Shown: piece after piece, positions 11,650 to 22,039 of the stretch | How positions within the stretch are numbered: position 1 is the first letter of the stretch | How the letters are laid out: each line of letters opens with the position of its first letter | Source of the DNA: Podochytrium sp. JEL0797 | Lineage: Eukaryota; Chytridiomycota; Chytridiomycetes; Chytridiales; Chytriomycetaceae | Length of the DNA: 55,105 nt | Direction: 5' to 3' | Assembly (NCBI GenBank): GCA_027596195.1 | Contig: JADGJG010000064.1 | Span: forward strand, 1-55,105 | Notes under the pieces: generated by a model | Told to the model about the DNA's origin: nothing | The model's database searches: none | Seen by the model: only the letters and a program-made list of their open reading frames with translations | Program-made: the position numbers and the translations under genes

Positions 11650-12440
11650 ACGCATGCGGAGGTGGGTGGCTGTGAGTTTGATCGCCGGTGCGGTTCCGGT
11701 GTTGGTGCAGGAAACAAAGCTCGCCTCACCGGATTGTTGGCTTAGAATTCGGTTTCCATAAAATGCCTAGGGAGTATGCGTCGGCCAACAAGTTCTCGAG
11801 CTCGTCGCGTTCCTGCGAAAAAATTCAATCAATACACACAAAAGAGGGAAGCAAAGCATCTCACCGCAGTTAAAGCATCGCGCCTGCCATCGTTCTCCTC
11901 CGGGAGCGGCTTTTGGCGGACTTGGCGTGGTCTGAAAAATTGCAGATAAGTCATCTCCTAGTTGGATGCAAGCGCGCGGAGGTGGGCGGCGGCGAGTTTG
12001 ATCAATTGCGGCTCCAGTACTGCGTTCCCCGTACGCGCGCTAGGAAATAAAGCTCGACTCACAGAGTTGTTGCCGCTCAATTGGGATTTCAAAAAAAAAC
12101 AGTCGAGTAGGCAGTGGAGTAGGCAGTGGCCAACTTGTTCTCCATCTCTTCGCGTTCCTGCGAAAAAAATAAATACACACAAAAGAGGGAAGAATAACCT
12201 ACGGCCGCGGGAATGTCGCTGCTTTCGTTGTGAACCTCCTAATTTGTGAATGTTGTTGGAACAAAGTTTACAAGGAGACCGAATACCAATTCATCATTCA
12301 CGCGACGGTGCAACCTGAAATCCTCGCGACGCCTTTTGCGAGCTGTTCCTCGCTGCTCATAATGAGAAAGTAGAGTACGCCGCCGCCGACTCGTTCTCCA
12401 GCTCCTCATGTTCCTGCGAAAAAATGCAATCAATTGGGTG
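11650..12440 (-). repeat. Three imperfect tandem copies of a coiled-coil exon module
   Basis: On the minus strand an acceptor-like TTCGCAG is followed by QERDELENLLADAYS (about 11770-11820), QEREEMENKLATAYS (about 12110-12160) and QEHEELENESAAAYS (about 12370-12420). The first two are followed by a second shared block, a donor-like GTGAG(T/G)CGAGCTTT and then KL(T/A)A(T/A)HLR(M/A)(R/L)AS. The intron ends also match (a T-run before CGCAG). The spacing is about 250-350 bp. The copies look like duplicated exons with their introns. Stops and frame breaks in the linking regions argue that the array is no longer a working gene. Confidence 0.55.
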
Positions 12441-13084
12441 AATGTCGTTAAAAGAAAAGTAACTCAGGAGACCGAATACCTGAAAGAGGCTTTCAAATTT
12501 GGCTTCCCAGCGACGCACGTTGCGATCCTTCGCGAATGCTGGATCTGCCAGGTTCAACAATGTCTTTTGTCGCTTCTTTGGATATTGACATCCTTTGTTT
12601 TTTTTTATTAAAATTCGGTAAAAAAGGAAAAAGAACTCCAGGGGCAGCTTCCAGGCAGTGTCTCAACACTTAATTCACAATTTCATTTTCTTTCGCCTCT
12701 CGAAGCCTTCTCACTGCCTACTTCATTTTTTGAAATTAATTTGGAAGAATTTAGGGACCGCTACTCCAGCCGCTACTCACAAAAAGGAAGGAAACTATTT
12801 AAATATTTTTTGACCGCAAACAAGTAAACGCGTTCAGAACTGACCCGGGGCAGAAGGACAGTGAGTTACAGAGAAATGAGGGATCCGTGCGATGACGAGA
12901 GACGGCGGTGATTAAAGTCACATGAGGTTCAATTTTGGGGAATGATTAATGATGGTGTCGAGATCTTTTTCTTATTTTTTCTACTGTAATTTCTTCTATA
13001 ATCGAAGCCAAAATTTTAATGAAAATGGCATTGAGGATGCAGAAATCCTGATTCATTCCAACATCTCCATCCTCAAAGTTTCGC
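12441..13084. other. Intergenic stretch, 3' flank of the JmjC gene
   Basis: A/T-rich with no supported gene. Around 12880-13050 it is similar to 5750-5880 (shared GATGACGAGAG.CGGCG and AAAGTCA), so the duplicated JmjC segment extends past the coding region. Confidence 0.45.
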
Positions 13085-15230
13085 TCACCCCAACCTCTGC
13101 ATCACCCCACTCATGTCCTCCCATCTCTCCCTCAAAAACCACGGCCCATACCGCAACACCGTCCGACCCCGCGCGTCGTGCGTCCGTGCAAACACTCGCG
13201 CGCCCTTGAATACACACACTTCGGGCGCGTTTGCGCATTCGCCGCATTGTGGAAATTTAATATACATGTTGGAGGAGCAGGAGAGGTTTTGGAGAATGTA
13301 TTCGGATGTGCTGGGGGGTGGGGTTAAACACGTGGGGTATGCAAGGATTTGAGTGTGGTCATGCAAGAGCGGGGAACGGTTTTTGCGGAGTCGTTGCGGG
13401 TATGGTGTAAGTGAAGCAAGATTTTGGATTGTTGGGATCACGGGTGTGGGTGGTTGAGGTGTGAGAGTCTCCGCGAGTCTTTCGACGGCCGCGAGTGCGA
13501 GTCGAATCGGCGCGATGCAACTCACGCGACGAGGATGGTTGGGAGGCAGCAAGCGGTAATCTCGTTCCAACGCAATCGTTTCCGGCAGGCATTCCTTGCT
13601 GCACACGTCTTGCGAAATCTACGAAGAAAATTTCCTAAAATTTTCTTGCAAAACCCCAGGCGCGTTCTTTGGAAATGCTTACCTTCACACACAGCTGTAA
13701 ATTCCTCACTTGATGCGCACATCCGGCCGGAATCAAAATCATTTCCCCAACCCGTTGCTCAATCACCACAGGCTTGACACCGTGTTCGCGAACCAAATTC
13801 TGCAGCTCCGTCTCCCCGAAATACGTGTCGAAACAGAGCAACGGGTACGCATCCTCGTCCGGCCGATTGTACACCCTCTCCAGAACCTTGGTATCCTCAC
13901 GCGTGAAAATGTGCCACAATGCGCCGGGCTGGGACGCGTTTTCCGCCCACAAAAGTGCATTGTAAGCGCCGGCGCCGTCCTTGTGCAGACGCGTGGTTGG
14001 GTGATTGGGTGGTGTCAAGACGCTGATAAAGAGAGTCGGGCCGTGGATTTGGGCGAGGACGTCGGTGGGCAAGAAGGAAAAGAGGGAAAGAGGTCCTTCC
14101 TTTGTGAGGACACGGCGAAACGGGATGGTGGTGTTGAATTCCTGCATGTGGTCTGGTAGGAGTTGGGCGAGTTGGTGGGTGAGTGGGAAGTCGAATCCCT
14201 TCAACGCGTCCCTCTCCAAATTCTCGACAAACTCGCTGAACCGCATTTCGACAATCTCCAACTCTAACCGTGCGCGCGCTTTGATTGTGTCGTCGTGCAC
14301 CATGGCGGCTTCAAGACTCGCGGGGTCCCATTTGTGTTGAAAAGCGATTCCTTCAACCACAATCGGCACGCGTTTCGCCCATGCATCGGCGATGGTATCT
14401 TCTGAAGCGGTTCCGGGGAATCTCAATGGCAAACATTCGCGCGTGTCCTGCGATGCGGAGGCGTCCGTCAGCAAACACCCATCATCCCCTGCCAAAATCA
14501 CCCTCCTCATCTTCGCTGTCAAAAAACTCCACCCCTCCAACGAACCCTTCATCGCCGCTTTGTTAAACACGTGCAACTCCCCGTTCTTGCACTTACACAA
14601 CGCATCCCACCGCGATTTTTTCGCCGAATCTTTCTCCAACACCACCACCATGGCTTCACCACCACGACACACAGACTGAATCCACTCGACATAACAATCG
14701 AGGCAAACTTCGAGGCCACACTGGAGACACCGCATGTGATCGAGGAACAGAAACGAATCACAGGCATCGCATTGGAGCAGGTCTTCCGCGGGGTGTGGAC
14801 GGATAGGGAGGCGGAGAGTGGATTCGGTGAGGATATGCGAGTGGCAGAGAATGCATTCGGGCAAGGAAGAGGCGATGGAGTTGTTTGGTTGGCGGATGGT
14901 TTTTCTCCCCTCGCTTCCAACCCCGCAGAGACACGAGCGACACAGCTTGTCTGAGAATTGCAGGATTGGTTTGATTGCGGCAATGGAGGCTTTGACGATG
15001 GCGGCGTCTTCGGATTTTGTGGAATGTCGGTGCGGGTTCGGGTTCGGGGAAAGTCGGGTCTGGTGTTGGTGGGGGGACGAGGGCTGGTTGCGGTTGGAGG
15101 TGATCAAAGTTTGCAGTGCTTCCAAGGACAGCGAGGAGGTGGTGCGAAGGTGGCGTTCAGGGGGCATCGCTTGGTGAACGTTTTTTTCCCGCCCATTTCT
15201 CGACCACTCCACCTCCCCCAAACCCGCCAA
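13085..15230 (-). CDS. KDM3-like JmjC histone lysine demethylase
   Basis: Exon 1 is 13683-15230 and exon 2 is 13085-13618, separated by a 63-nt GT-AG intron, giving about 693 residues. A Ser/Pro/Asn-rich N-terminus is followed by a Cys-rich zinc-binding region (CDACDS, CLQCGLEVCLDC, CKCKNGE) and a C-terminal JmjC domain. The Fe(II) ligands are visible as HKD (H416, D418) and the distal His in GCAHQVRNLQLCVK (H506). Splicing out the intron restores the KDM3-type run from CVK through ERDYRLLPPNHPRR. The family removes methyl groups from histone H3 lysine 9 in the nucleus using 2-oxoglutarate and oxygen. After the domain, about 140 residues of unknown extension (GECANAPE region) remain open to the stop. 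The start could also be a later Met, near residue 22. Confidence 0.8.
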
Positions 15231-16490
15231 TCTCTTTCAAACTTCTTTCCGAAAGCGATTCCAAAGAAATTGCTATGTATAAGAAGCATTTAATTCCATT
15301 TGAATCACATGTAATCTTCTCCCAATGGACCACAACGCGCTTTTGTCCTCGATCCCCCCTTCTCCGATTTCATCCCCGCCCACTACATCCACAATCAATC
15401 GAGTTCATCTTCACACCCTCAGCGAAACCAGAATTTCAAGGAGCTTCCCAAGGTCCAAATACCTTTGGACACCAACGTGTCAGAGCGGAAAATAAACAGC
15501 ATATTATCTCCGTTCAGATTCGAGGCTCTCGAGAGGTGATATGTTCAAGAGATTCGCGTCATGTCGAGAGTGATCGCGTTCAAGAGTTTCAAATTGCCAG
15601 CGGCAAAGTGAGCAACGGTCCGATCCGGAATCAAGCAGCCAAATCGGATTCGCGGAATTCCAAGACCGCAGGGGAGTCAAACTCGAGGTTTGAACATCGC
15701 AGGCAGTATCAAGCACAGTTGCCAGCACTCTCCGAAGTCAACAAGGATGGGAAAGAGACCCAGCTGAAGCCCTGCCATTGAAAAAGGTGTCCGTCCACCA
15801 AACTCGATGAATGAGATGAATGAGATGAATGACGGATTCTAAAACATCGGTATGGCATTCGACTCCATTGGAATGACGATGTTCCACACCCGCTTCAGCT
15901 CTTTCGATTCTTGGTTCGAAAGAAGAATTAATCTTTTCAGCCTGCAGCCATTCAACAAGAACCTTCGTCATTTATACACGTTGGTTCCTGAGGACATCCG
16001 GTCTCAATGAGTGAAGCTCTGTTGGCGAATCCGTTTGTGAACTCGCATCAATTGGGCTGCTGCGATTCAGTTCAACAATCCCGACTGGCATTTCGCGACC
16101 TTCCTCAAACTCAAGAACACCCTTCCAGTGCTCAGAAAAGGTACGTTGAACCCCGCAGAGGCAAGGAACCCCCAACCATTTCCCAAATTGCAGCGAAATC
16201 CCGCTCAGCCTCGCACTCACACCTCCCCCCTCACATATTCCACCTGCATCCTCTATACTCTCCTATATCTAGTCTTCCGGATCCTCACCTTCAGCGAATT
16301 TGTGCACCAAATCGAAATCCGTCCCATCACCACACCCAATTCCGTCCACTGGTCCTCTGCACGCTGTGATAGATCGTGGGTCTTGATAAGGCTGTTTAGC
16401 CACTCGACGCTCGTGATTACAATCGCGTGTGCTTGGGCTTGGAAGCGGTTTTCAATGATGGAATACATTGACCCCGCAACCACGACAATG
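15231..16490. other. Decayed coding sequence between JmjC gene and CpG-poor island
   Basis: Several plus-strand phrases look protein-coding but do not form a gene: near 15465-15600 VSERKINSILSPFRFEALER, near 16050-16130 NNPDWHFATFLKLKNTLPVL, and near 16240-16480 two hydrophobic segments with FSEFVHQIEI between them. Stops and frame changes separate them. The last piece ends about where the CpG-poor DNA begins. No family is recognised. I treat the stretch as remnants. Confidence 0.4.
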
Positions 16491-16502
16491 CAAGAATTGT
16501 CA

Positions 16503-16655
16503 CCATCACAGCAGGTTAGTTGGCAGCTCTCAAATTCAAAAGACAGATTGACAGCTGTCAAATTGTCGGGTGATTTAATTCTGCAGAAGACAATGCCAGA
16601 ATTCCCCATCACAGCAGGTGAGTTGGTGACTGTCAAATTTACTAGACCGATTGAC
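16503..16655. repeat. Imperfect direct repeat of about 55 bp
   Basis: CCATCACAGCAGGTTAGTTGG...GATTGACAGC at about 16503-16555 recurs as CCATCACAGCAGGTGAGTTGG...GATTGACAGC at about 16605-16655, spaced about 103 bp. It sits at the very edge of the CpG-poor island and may belong to the terminal part of an inserted element. Confidence 0.5.
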
Positions 16656-16694
16656 AGCATCATATTGGCAGTGTATTCTTGACTTGCTCTAAGC

Positions 16695-17218
16695 CTAGAC
16701 CCTCCCAAACAACTTTTCCTGGATATCTGGATGGGTCGAGTGTTCCACAAGTTGTCTGAGGCAACTGCCCTGCTTTTTCAGGTCATTTATTTTCTCGTCA
16801 GTTTCATCCTCACTGGTCACAGTTTCATCTGCTAGAATATCAGAATGAGAAGCTGGCAGGTTGGGATGAGCTGGCATTAGGACAGAAAGACTGGCAACTG
16901 ATGTGACAAATGGTTCAATTCTTGTCATTTTCTTGTTGGAAGACAACACTTTGAAAACAACTGGAGTCGATGGTTGGTTTGCTATGAATGGCATGGTCTT
17001 TGGGGCATTCATGCACTTTTTAGAGGCATGCAACTGCTTAAAGAACAACCCAAGATATGTTGCTGATGTTGGTGCAATGACAGTGGCAGTCTGGATTTCT
17101 TGTCAAACTGACGATACCTGCATGATATACAAGAAGTGAACAAACCCATGATGCTATCCAACGAGGTCATTGTGATGTAAGATGAATCCAAGTGGCTGGG
17201 CAATGTCTGGGAGGTCAT
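16695..17218 (-). pseudogene. Broken reading frame of unknown mobile-element type
   Basis: The minus frame is open for about 117 codons (16695-17048) and reads like protein: a basic start FFKQLHASKKCMNAPKTMPF, then an acidic stretch with DETVTSEDETDEKINDLKKQ. Upstream the same frame continues as QEIQTATVIAPTSATYLGL behind a TGA that could be a decayed CGA. No family was recognised. The location in the CpG-poor island and the single-stop decay suggest a dead transposon protein. Confidence 0.35.
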
Positions 17219-17429
17219 CGTATGTTGCTATTTTTGTGGACCAACACCCTAAAGTAAATCATGATTTTCTCCTGGAAACTTAGTTCAAATTTGCCCAAAT
17301 CTAGTCGAATCATCTAAAAATGGCTTGTTCATGCTTGAATTTAATTTCAGATTTTTAGAAAGCAAACTGAGGGAGCTCTGATGCAAAATATTGTTGACAC
17401 TCTTAAGTGAATAGGCGATGAACGGTTCG

Positions 17430-17502
17430 GCCGCCTTAGCTCATCTGGGAGAGCGTATGACTGAAGATCATGAGGTAGCGTGTTCGATCCACGCAGGCGG
17501 CA
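17430..17502 (+). tRNA. tRNA-Phe (GAA)
   Basis: A full cloverleaf can be drawn: acceptor GCCGCCT pairs with AGGCGGC, the D-arm is GCTC/GAGC, the anticodon loop CTGAAGA gives GAA, and the T-arm is GCGTG-TTCGATC-CACGC. The discriminator A is at 17502. Box A and box B match Pol III consensus. A run of T at 17509-17518 is a Pol III terminator. There is no intron. Confidence 0.93.
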
Positions 17503-18469
17503 TTTGGCTCTTTTTTTTCATGAATTATGCACCAGCAACTATTTTCTTTGCGCTAATTTCATACTTCAATCACCTGGTAAGCTATGCCAAAGAGGAGGGA
17601 GGTTGAAATTTAGAGATGAATTTGCAAAATCATTTTCCGCAACTGATCCTGGATTTTTTATTCTAGTGTTTAAACATCTTGGGCCCTTGCAGGAAGATTT
17701 TGAACCGCTTTACAGTGAGCCTTGTGCGGATTTTAAGCATATGATATGAGCCTGTTAAATCCCTTTAATCTCTGGTCACGACAGCATTGCAAATCTGAAT
17801 AAACTGATAGCCCACTTTCACCTCTCCTCAAAGAATGCTGCGTCTTAACAAACTCCTCGTGCCCTAATGGTTTTGACAGACTGGTGGAGTTCATGGTTTA
17901 AGCAATTCTGGCCCTTGTGGTATTGACAGTGAAATATATGTCAGCCTGAATTTTTTTCAAAACAAGCCAATAGGTAAGCACTAATTTTCTTCTCATGTTC
18001 TGCCAACCACTGTCACCCAAGTAGCATTGGCCCATTCCCAAATTAGATCCCCAGTCTTGATGCTCCCTTTTGCTCAAACACATACTTCCTCGACCATCCC
18101 CCAATTCCAAATAAATTAAACCTGATATTTGTGTCCCATAAACAATTAGAGCTTGGTCTTAGGAGAATGAGAGATATACATAGTGTTGATGCTTGTGGGT
18201 CAGGTTTGATGAGGTGCTTCTTGAAATGGCTGCTTCCAGACGATTTTTCTGCTTTTGAGTTTGTGTGGTCTTGGAGGGCCTTGGTGGTTGCGATTTATTT
18301 TATTTTTTATTTCTTACCAGCCAGGATAATACCTGCAACAGCTTAATAGTCTGGGTATCACAACCATGTAGCTTTCAGGTGAGTTTGAGATTCGATGAAT
18401 ACAATATGTAATTAAGTATTAAACGACTCTTATATTGAGTGGTAGGAGTAGTGCCTGAAGTGCCATTTC

Positions 18470-19140
18470 TAGGAGTGCATAAGGTTGACTCTGAAGACTC
18501 TGAAGGTGCCCATTTTGGAGATCTGGCTCTGGGAATGCAGTTGGCACTGCAGAGTTTGGCTAAATATTTTGCATTTTATTCCCCCATAACAATTTCGACA
18601 AAAAATCGAGAAATGGCCCATCACTAGCCCTGTGGCCATCTGCAAATCCGTAATACTGATTTTATTTTTCGAAATATTTCTTATATGCATAGGTGGGTTG
18701 GAGTTGGCTTGCCTGGATGACTCGACAAATGCTGAGCTTCGACACCTGTGTAAGAATCAATGACATGACAACCGTGCTTGCTTCCTCTGGTGGAAGAAGA
18801 AGCTTAATGAGGAGTTCCAAAAACCGAACAAAGTTGAGACTGGTGGCACTAGAACCAGTTTGCACATTTTCAGACATTGAATCGCTCTCAGAGGAGCCGC
18901 TGTAGTAGAAGGACTGGTCATCTATTGTGTCTGGATCCTCATCCAAAATGCTATGTCAACAAGCCAGATTCGCTTTGTTCTGCCACCAGGGCTGTATGTA
19001 CTGTAAGCAACAGTGATCGATTGTTGGCCTGCCAGCCTCAAAGGTCTGGATTTCGACTGAGAAAGAGCAGATTCAGGAGGAGCAGTGTTTTCATCATTCT
19101 CATTCGAGGAGGATTCAGGTAGTTTCATCAGAGTCTGCAT
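18470..19140 (-). pseudogene. Decayed reading frames, acidic protein of unknown type
   Basis: Consecutive minus-strand frames read MQTLMKLPESSSNENDEN (from 19140), then after a frame change a Ser/Asp/Glu-rich stretch and a helical part with FLELLIKLLLPPEEASTVVM (18662-18946), then another broken frame to about 18470. Composition and continuity suggest one ancestral protein with several frameshifts. It lies in the CpG-poor island and is probably part of a dead element. Confidence 0.35.
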
Positions 19141-19615
19141 TGTGAGTCAAATAATGTGTACAGTGAGGATTTCAAGAATGGGAAATGGTTGAATATTGTT
19201 GTGTTGTGCCCATATTTTGAAAAGCATTGGAATTCACATTGCCCCAAACATGTTTTTGGAAAGGGGGTGCTGGAGCAGGAATTTTTAACTGCACAGCGAA
19301 TTTTTTCTCCTGTCAAATATCATTTAAGTCTGACTGCTGTCTGAAGGAAACTGAACCAGGCTTGGATAAAAACACAGTGTCAGGCAGATGGGACAAGGAA
19401 GAATCACCTCTTGACTGCAATATCTGATCCATAGGGCCTTCTCAATGTTTTTTTATCATTTCAATTTATAATCCTGCACTAACAACAGCACCTGTTGACT
19501 TCATAGTCAGTGATAGTCCTAACTCAAGCATAAAGACAAAGAGAGTCCAAATTCACCAAACAAATTGAATTATTTGGTTTAGGTTCCAAGCTTACGGAAC
19601 GTGTCAAAAAGTATA

Positions 19616-19689
19616 GTTTCCGTGGTGTAGTTGGTTATCACACCAGTCTAACACACTGGTGGTCCCCGGTTCGAACCCGGGCGGAAACA
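19616..19689 (+). tRNA. tRNA-Val (AAC)
   Basis: Acceptor GTTTCCG pairs with CGGAAAC. The anticodon stem-loop CCAGT-CTAACAC-ACTGG gives AAC. The T-arm CCCGG-TTCGAAC-CCGGG is perfect. The discriminator A is at 19689 and a TTTT terminator follows at once. There is no intron. It resembles the highly conserved eukaryotic tRNA-Val-AAC. Confidence 0.95.
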
Positions 19690-20595
19690 TTTTGCCTTTA
19701 TTTCCTTGGGATTTAACTTCTTTACTTATTCTTGATGGATTTTGGCTCTCTGCAAAAGGATACATATATTCCATGTATTTCCGAGCTCCTTGGGTTTCAC
19801 ATAATGAGACCTGTCATCATTTCCCTGCCCCAGCTGTGATGATTTCACAAACAATCTCTATGTGCATTCTGTACTGACATTGGCAAAACAGAGGCTCACA
19901 GGTAAATGGGGCTAAGAGATTATGGATGAGGCAGAAACCCTTGAGGCATGTCTTGGAAAACCATGCTCCCAAATATGCTTTGGTATAATCGGCTTTTATA
20001 AGTGCCAGGGCCCCTCCTGCCAAAAATTTCGACAGAAAAAATCTAAGGCGGGGGAAATGAGTTTGAGCATGGTTTGTTGAGCAAGCGCCATGACAGACCC
20101 ACTGCCCCTATTGTTTTGAAACTTTGTAGACCCACAGTTCATTGAGCTGCAAAATGCATGTTAATATAAAAAAGAAAAAAAGAGTGATTTAGCCAAAAGT
20201 AATGGTGTTGACTTGGAAACTGCAACACAGCCTCACACATCCATACAGCCACCAATGTTCTGCCACACTCCAAAAAAATTCTTCTGCTGTTGTTTCTCAT
20301 TATGCTGTCTTTTAGTTTTGGCTGCCACTGCTGCCCAAAGTTCCGTGTAGCCAAATATGGATTTGAAGCACATGGGGTTGGTTGATGGTTGGTATCAAAT
20401 GATTTCGCAACAGCGGCTTTGTCTCTGCCAATTCATATTTAAAGGGCAGCCACAGCTATTGGTAAGGTGTGCCAATGGTGATGGGGTTAGTAGGGAGGGA
20501 GGGAATTAGAAGACTGCTTGAAGCAAAGTAGATGGTTGGGAAGAGGTGGCAGGGTTGGTGTTGCACAAGGAACTATTGATTTTGTGTTTTGCAAT

Positions 20596-20700
20596 GGTTG
20601 CATGGAGTTCCTGAAGAGAGCTGGACCCCTGTGACACTGAAAGCAGAGATCAAGGCCTTGAAGGGTTTACAGGGTGTGGTGGCATATGGGGAGGCAATGT
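20596..20700 (+). pseudogene. Stray copy of part of the GluRS last exon
   Basis: About 105 bp match 53446-53555 inside the last exon of the GluRS gene, in the same orientation. Long identical stretches cover the codons for [10 protein letters not shown]. Differences include two places where the GluRS copy has CG and this copy has TG (AACGG to AATGG, CCGG to CCTG). The similarity stops abruptly on both sides. It has no start or splice sites and so is a captured or transposed fragment. Confidence 0.8.
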
Positions 20701-21076
20701 ATTTGGGAATAGTGGGTCAAGCAGTTGACAGATTGGTGTTGTTTGTTCACCCAAGACAGTGGTGGGCAGAGGGGTGTTGCTTTATGGTGCTCCTATGTGT
20801 CAGGAGCCTGGTGGTCACTGCGTATTGCTGTTGTGATGCAAAATAAATATACGGCCAAATCGAGTGGGCTGCCTGCAAAGAAAAAAAAGTTGATTTTTGT
20901 CAGAGTTCGGTGCTGAGAGTTACTGCTGTGTTCAGGGGGAATGCATGGCTGATAGACAAATATTTGTTTGCCTGTTGGTGGTTGCTAACATCCGACCCAG
21001 ATCTGACCCTCTCGCGCTAGCTCACGATAAAAAGAGGCTTAGAACAAATCCTTCACATAATAAGAAGGTGCCAAAA

Positions 21077-21148
21077 TGGAGTCAGAGGGGATTGAACCCT
21101 CGGCCTCATGGATGCGAACCAAGCGCTCTACCACTGAGCTATAACCCC
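21077..21148 (-). tRNA. tRNA-Ala (CGC)
   Basis: Read on the minus strand, acceptor GGGGTTA pairs with TGACTCC and includes the G3-U70 wobble that identifies tRNA-Ala. The D-arm is GCTC/GAGC, the anticodon loop TTCGCAT gives CGC, and the T-arm is GAGGG-TTCAATC-CCCTC. The anticodon stem CTTGG/CCATG carries one T-T mismatch. The discriminator A is at 21077, followed downstream on the minus strand by TTTT (21073-21076). There is no intron. Confidence 0.9.
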
Positions 21149-21499
21149 ATACTCTTTTATCAATGTTAGTTTTGTGAGGTTCTGTATCTTATAATTCATT
21201 TTGTTTGGTGAGACTGCATGGCAAGTAAGTCAAAAATGAGGAAGAGGAATCGCAATCCTTGTCATATTTTGGTGACACTATCAGCAGGCAGCTATGGCAA
21301 CACAAGTGTGCGGATCAGAATCAGACCCCCCTCCCTTGCCATCATATGGGTTGGCATATCGGTGGACAAAGGCTGGTGCTTAAGTTTTTGCAGTGCTGCA
21401 GGCATGTGCATGGGTGAGGAATTCACTGCTGTGCCAGGAATCTGTGTTGACAACTCAGCGATTTTTAATGTGGATTTGTAAGGAAAAATAGCGACCTTT

Positions 21500-22039
21500 T
21501 GTCAATTTTTCTTCGGCAGTGGCAAAAAAATCATCTGGCTCTGCTCTGCCCAACTGGCAGATGACCAAGAGCTTTTTGCCATTTGGGCCGCCGTCACAGC
21601 CACTGTCGCTGGTGGTGGGATGGCCACCTTTGCAAGGAATGATGGGAGCATTGTCAGGCAATCAGAGCGCAGACCCAATGAGTGCTGGATCTTGTCATGA
21701 CCGCCCACTCTCAGCCTGAACCTGCCGTACGACAATGACTGGTTCAAGAGAAAGCCTCTCTGCTGCCGAGACTCCTTTGACCTCATTGCCACACAGATTG
21801 AATTGTATTGGGATCTTTCTAATTCACTACTTGGTGCCAATGTGCATTTCACAATTGCGATCGAGATTTTGTCACACTGGACTACCCTCAACTCAGGAAA
21901 CTCTTATCAGGATGTGGGAACCCTGTTTGGCATGTTGAATGCCTCCACAGTCGTTAACGTCCTTATTGAGCAGTTTTTTGACCACAATCATGTTGCCATG
22001 TACACCTGCAGAGTGGAACAATGTATCCTAAGAGTTTGA
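21500..22039 (+). mobile_element. PIF/Harbinger-like transposase relic
   Basis: The plus frame, broken by one TGA near 21700 that could be a decayed CGA, reads PYDNDWFKRKPLCCRDSFDL, then IEILSHWTTLNSGNSYQDVG, then TLFGMLNASTVVNVLIEQFF. The last part fits the helix-turn-helix that precedes the DDE domain in PIF/Harbinger transposases (pattern L-x-x-W-x(5)-G-x-S-Y-x-x-V-G-x-L-F-G, then S-T-V-x-N-V). The DDE catalytic part is absent, since a stop follows at 22037-22039. It is a dead fragment. The assignment rests on remembered family pattern only. Confidence 0.5.

Noticed and set aside
15116..15781. 221-codon plus frame overlapping the start of the JmjC gene
   Set aside because: The first third is antisense to JmjC codons. 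The rest mixes two decayed phrases in different frames and shows no family resemblance.
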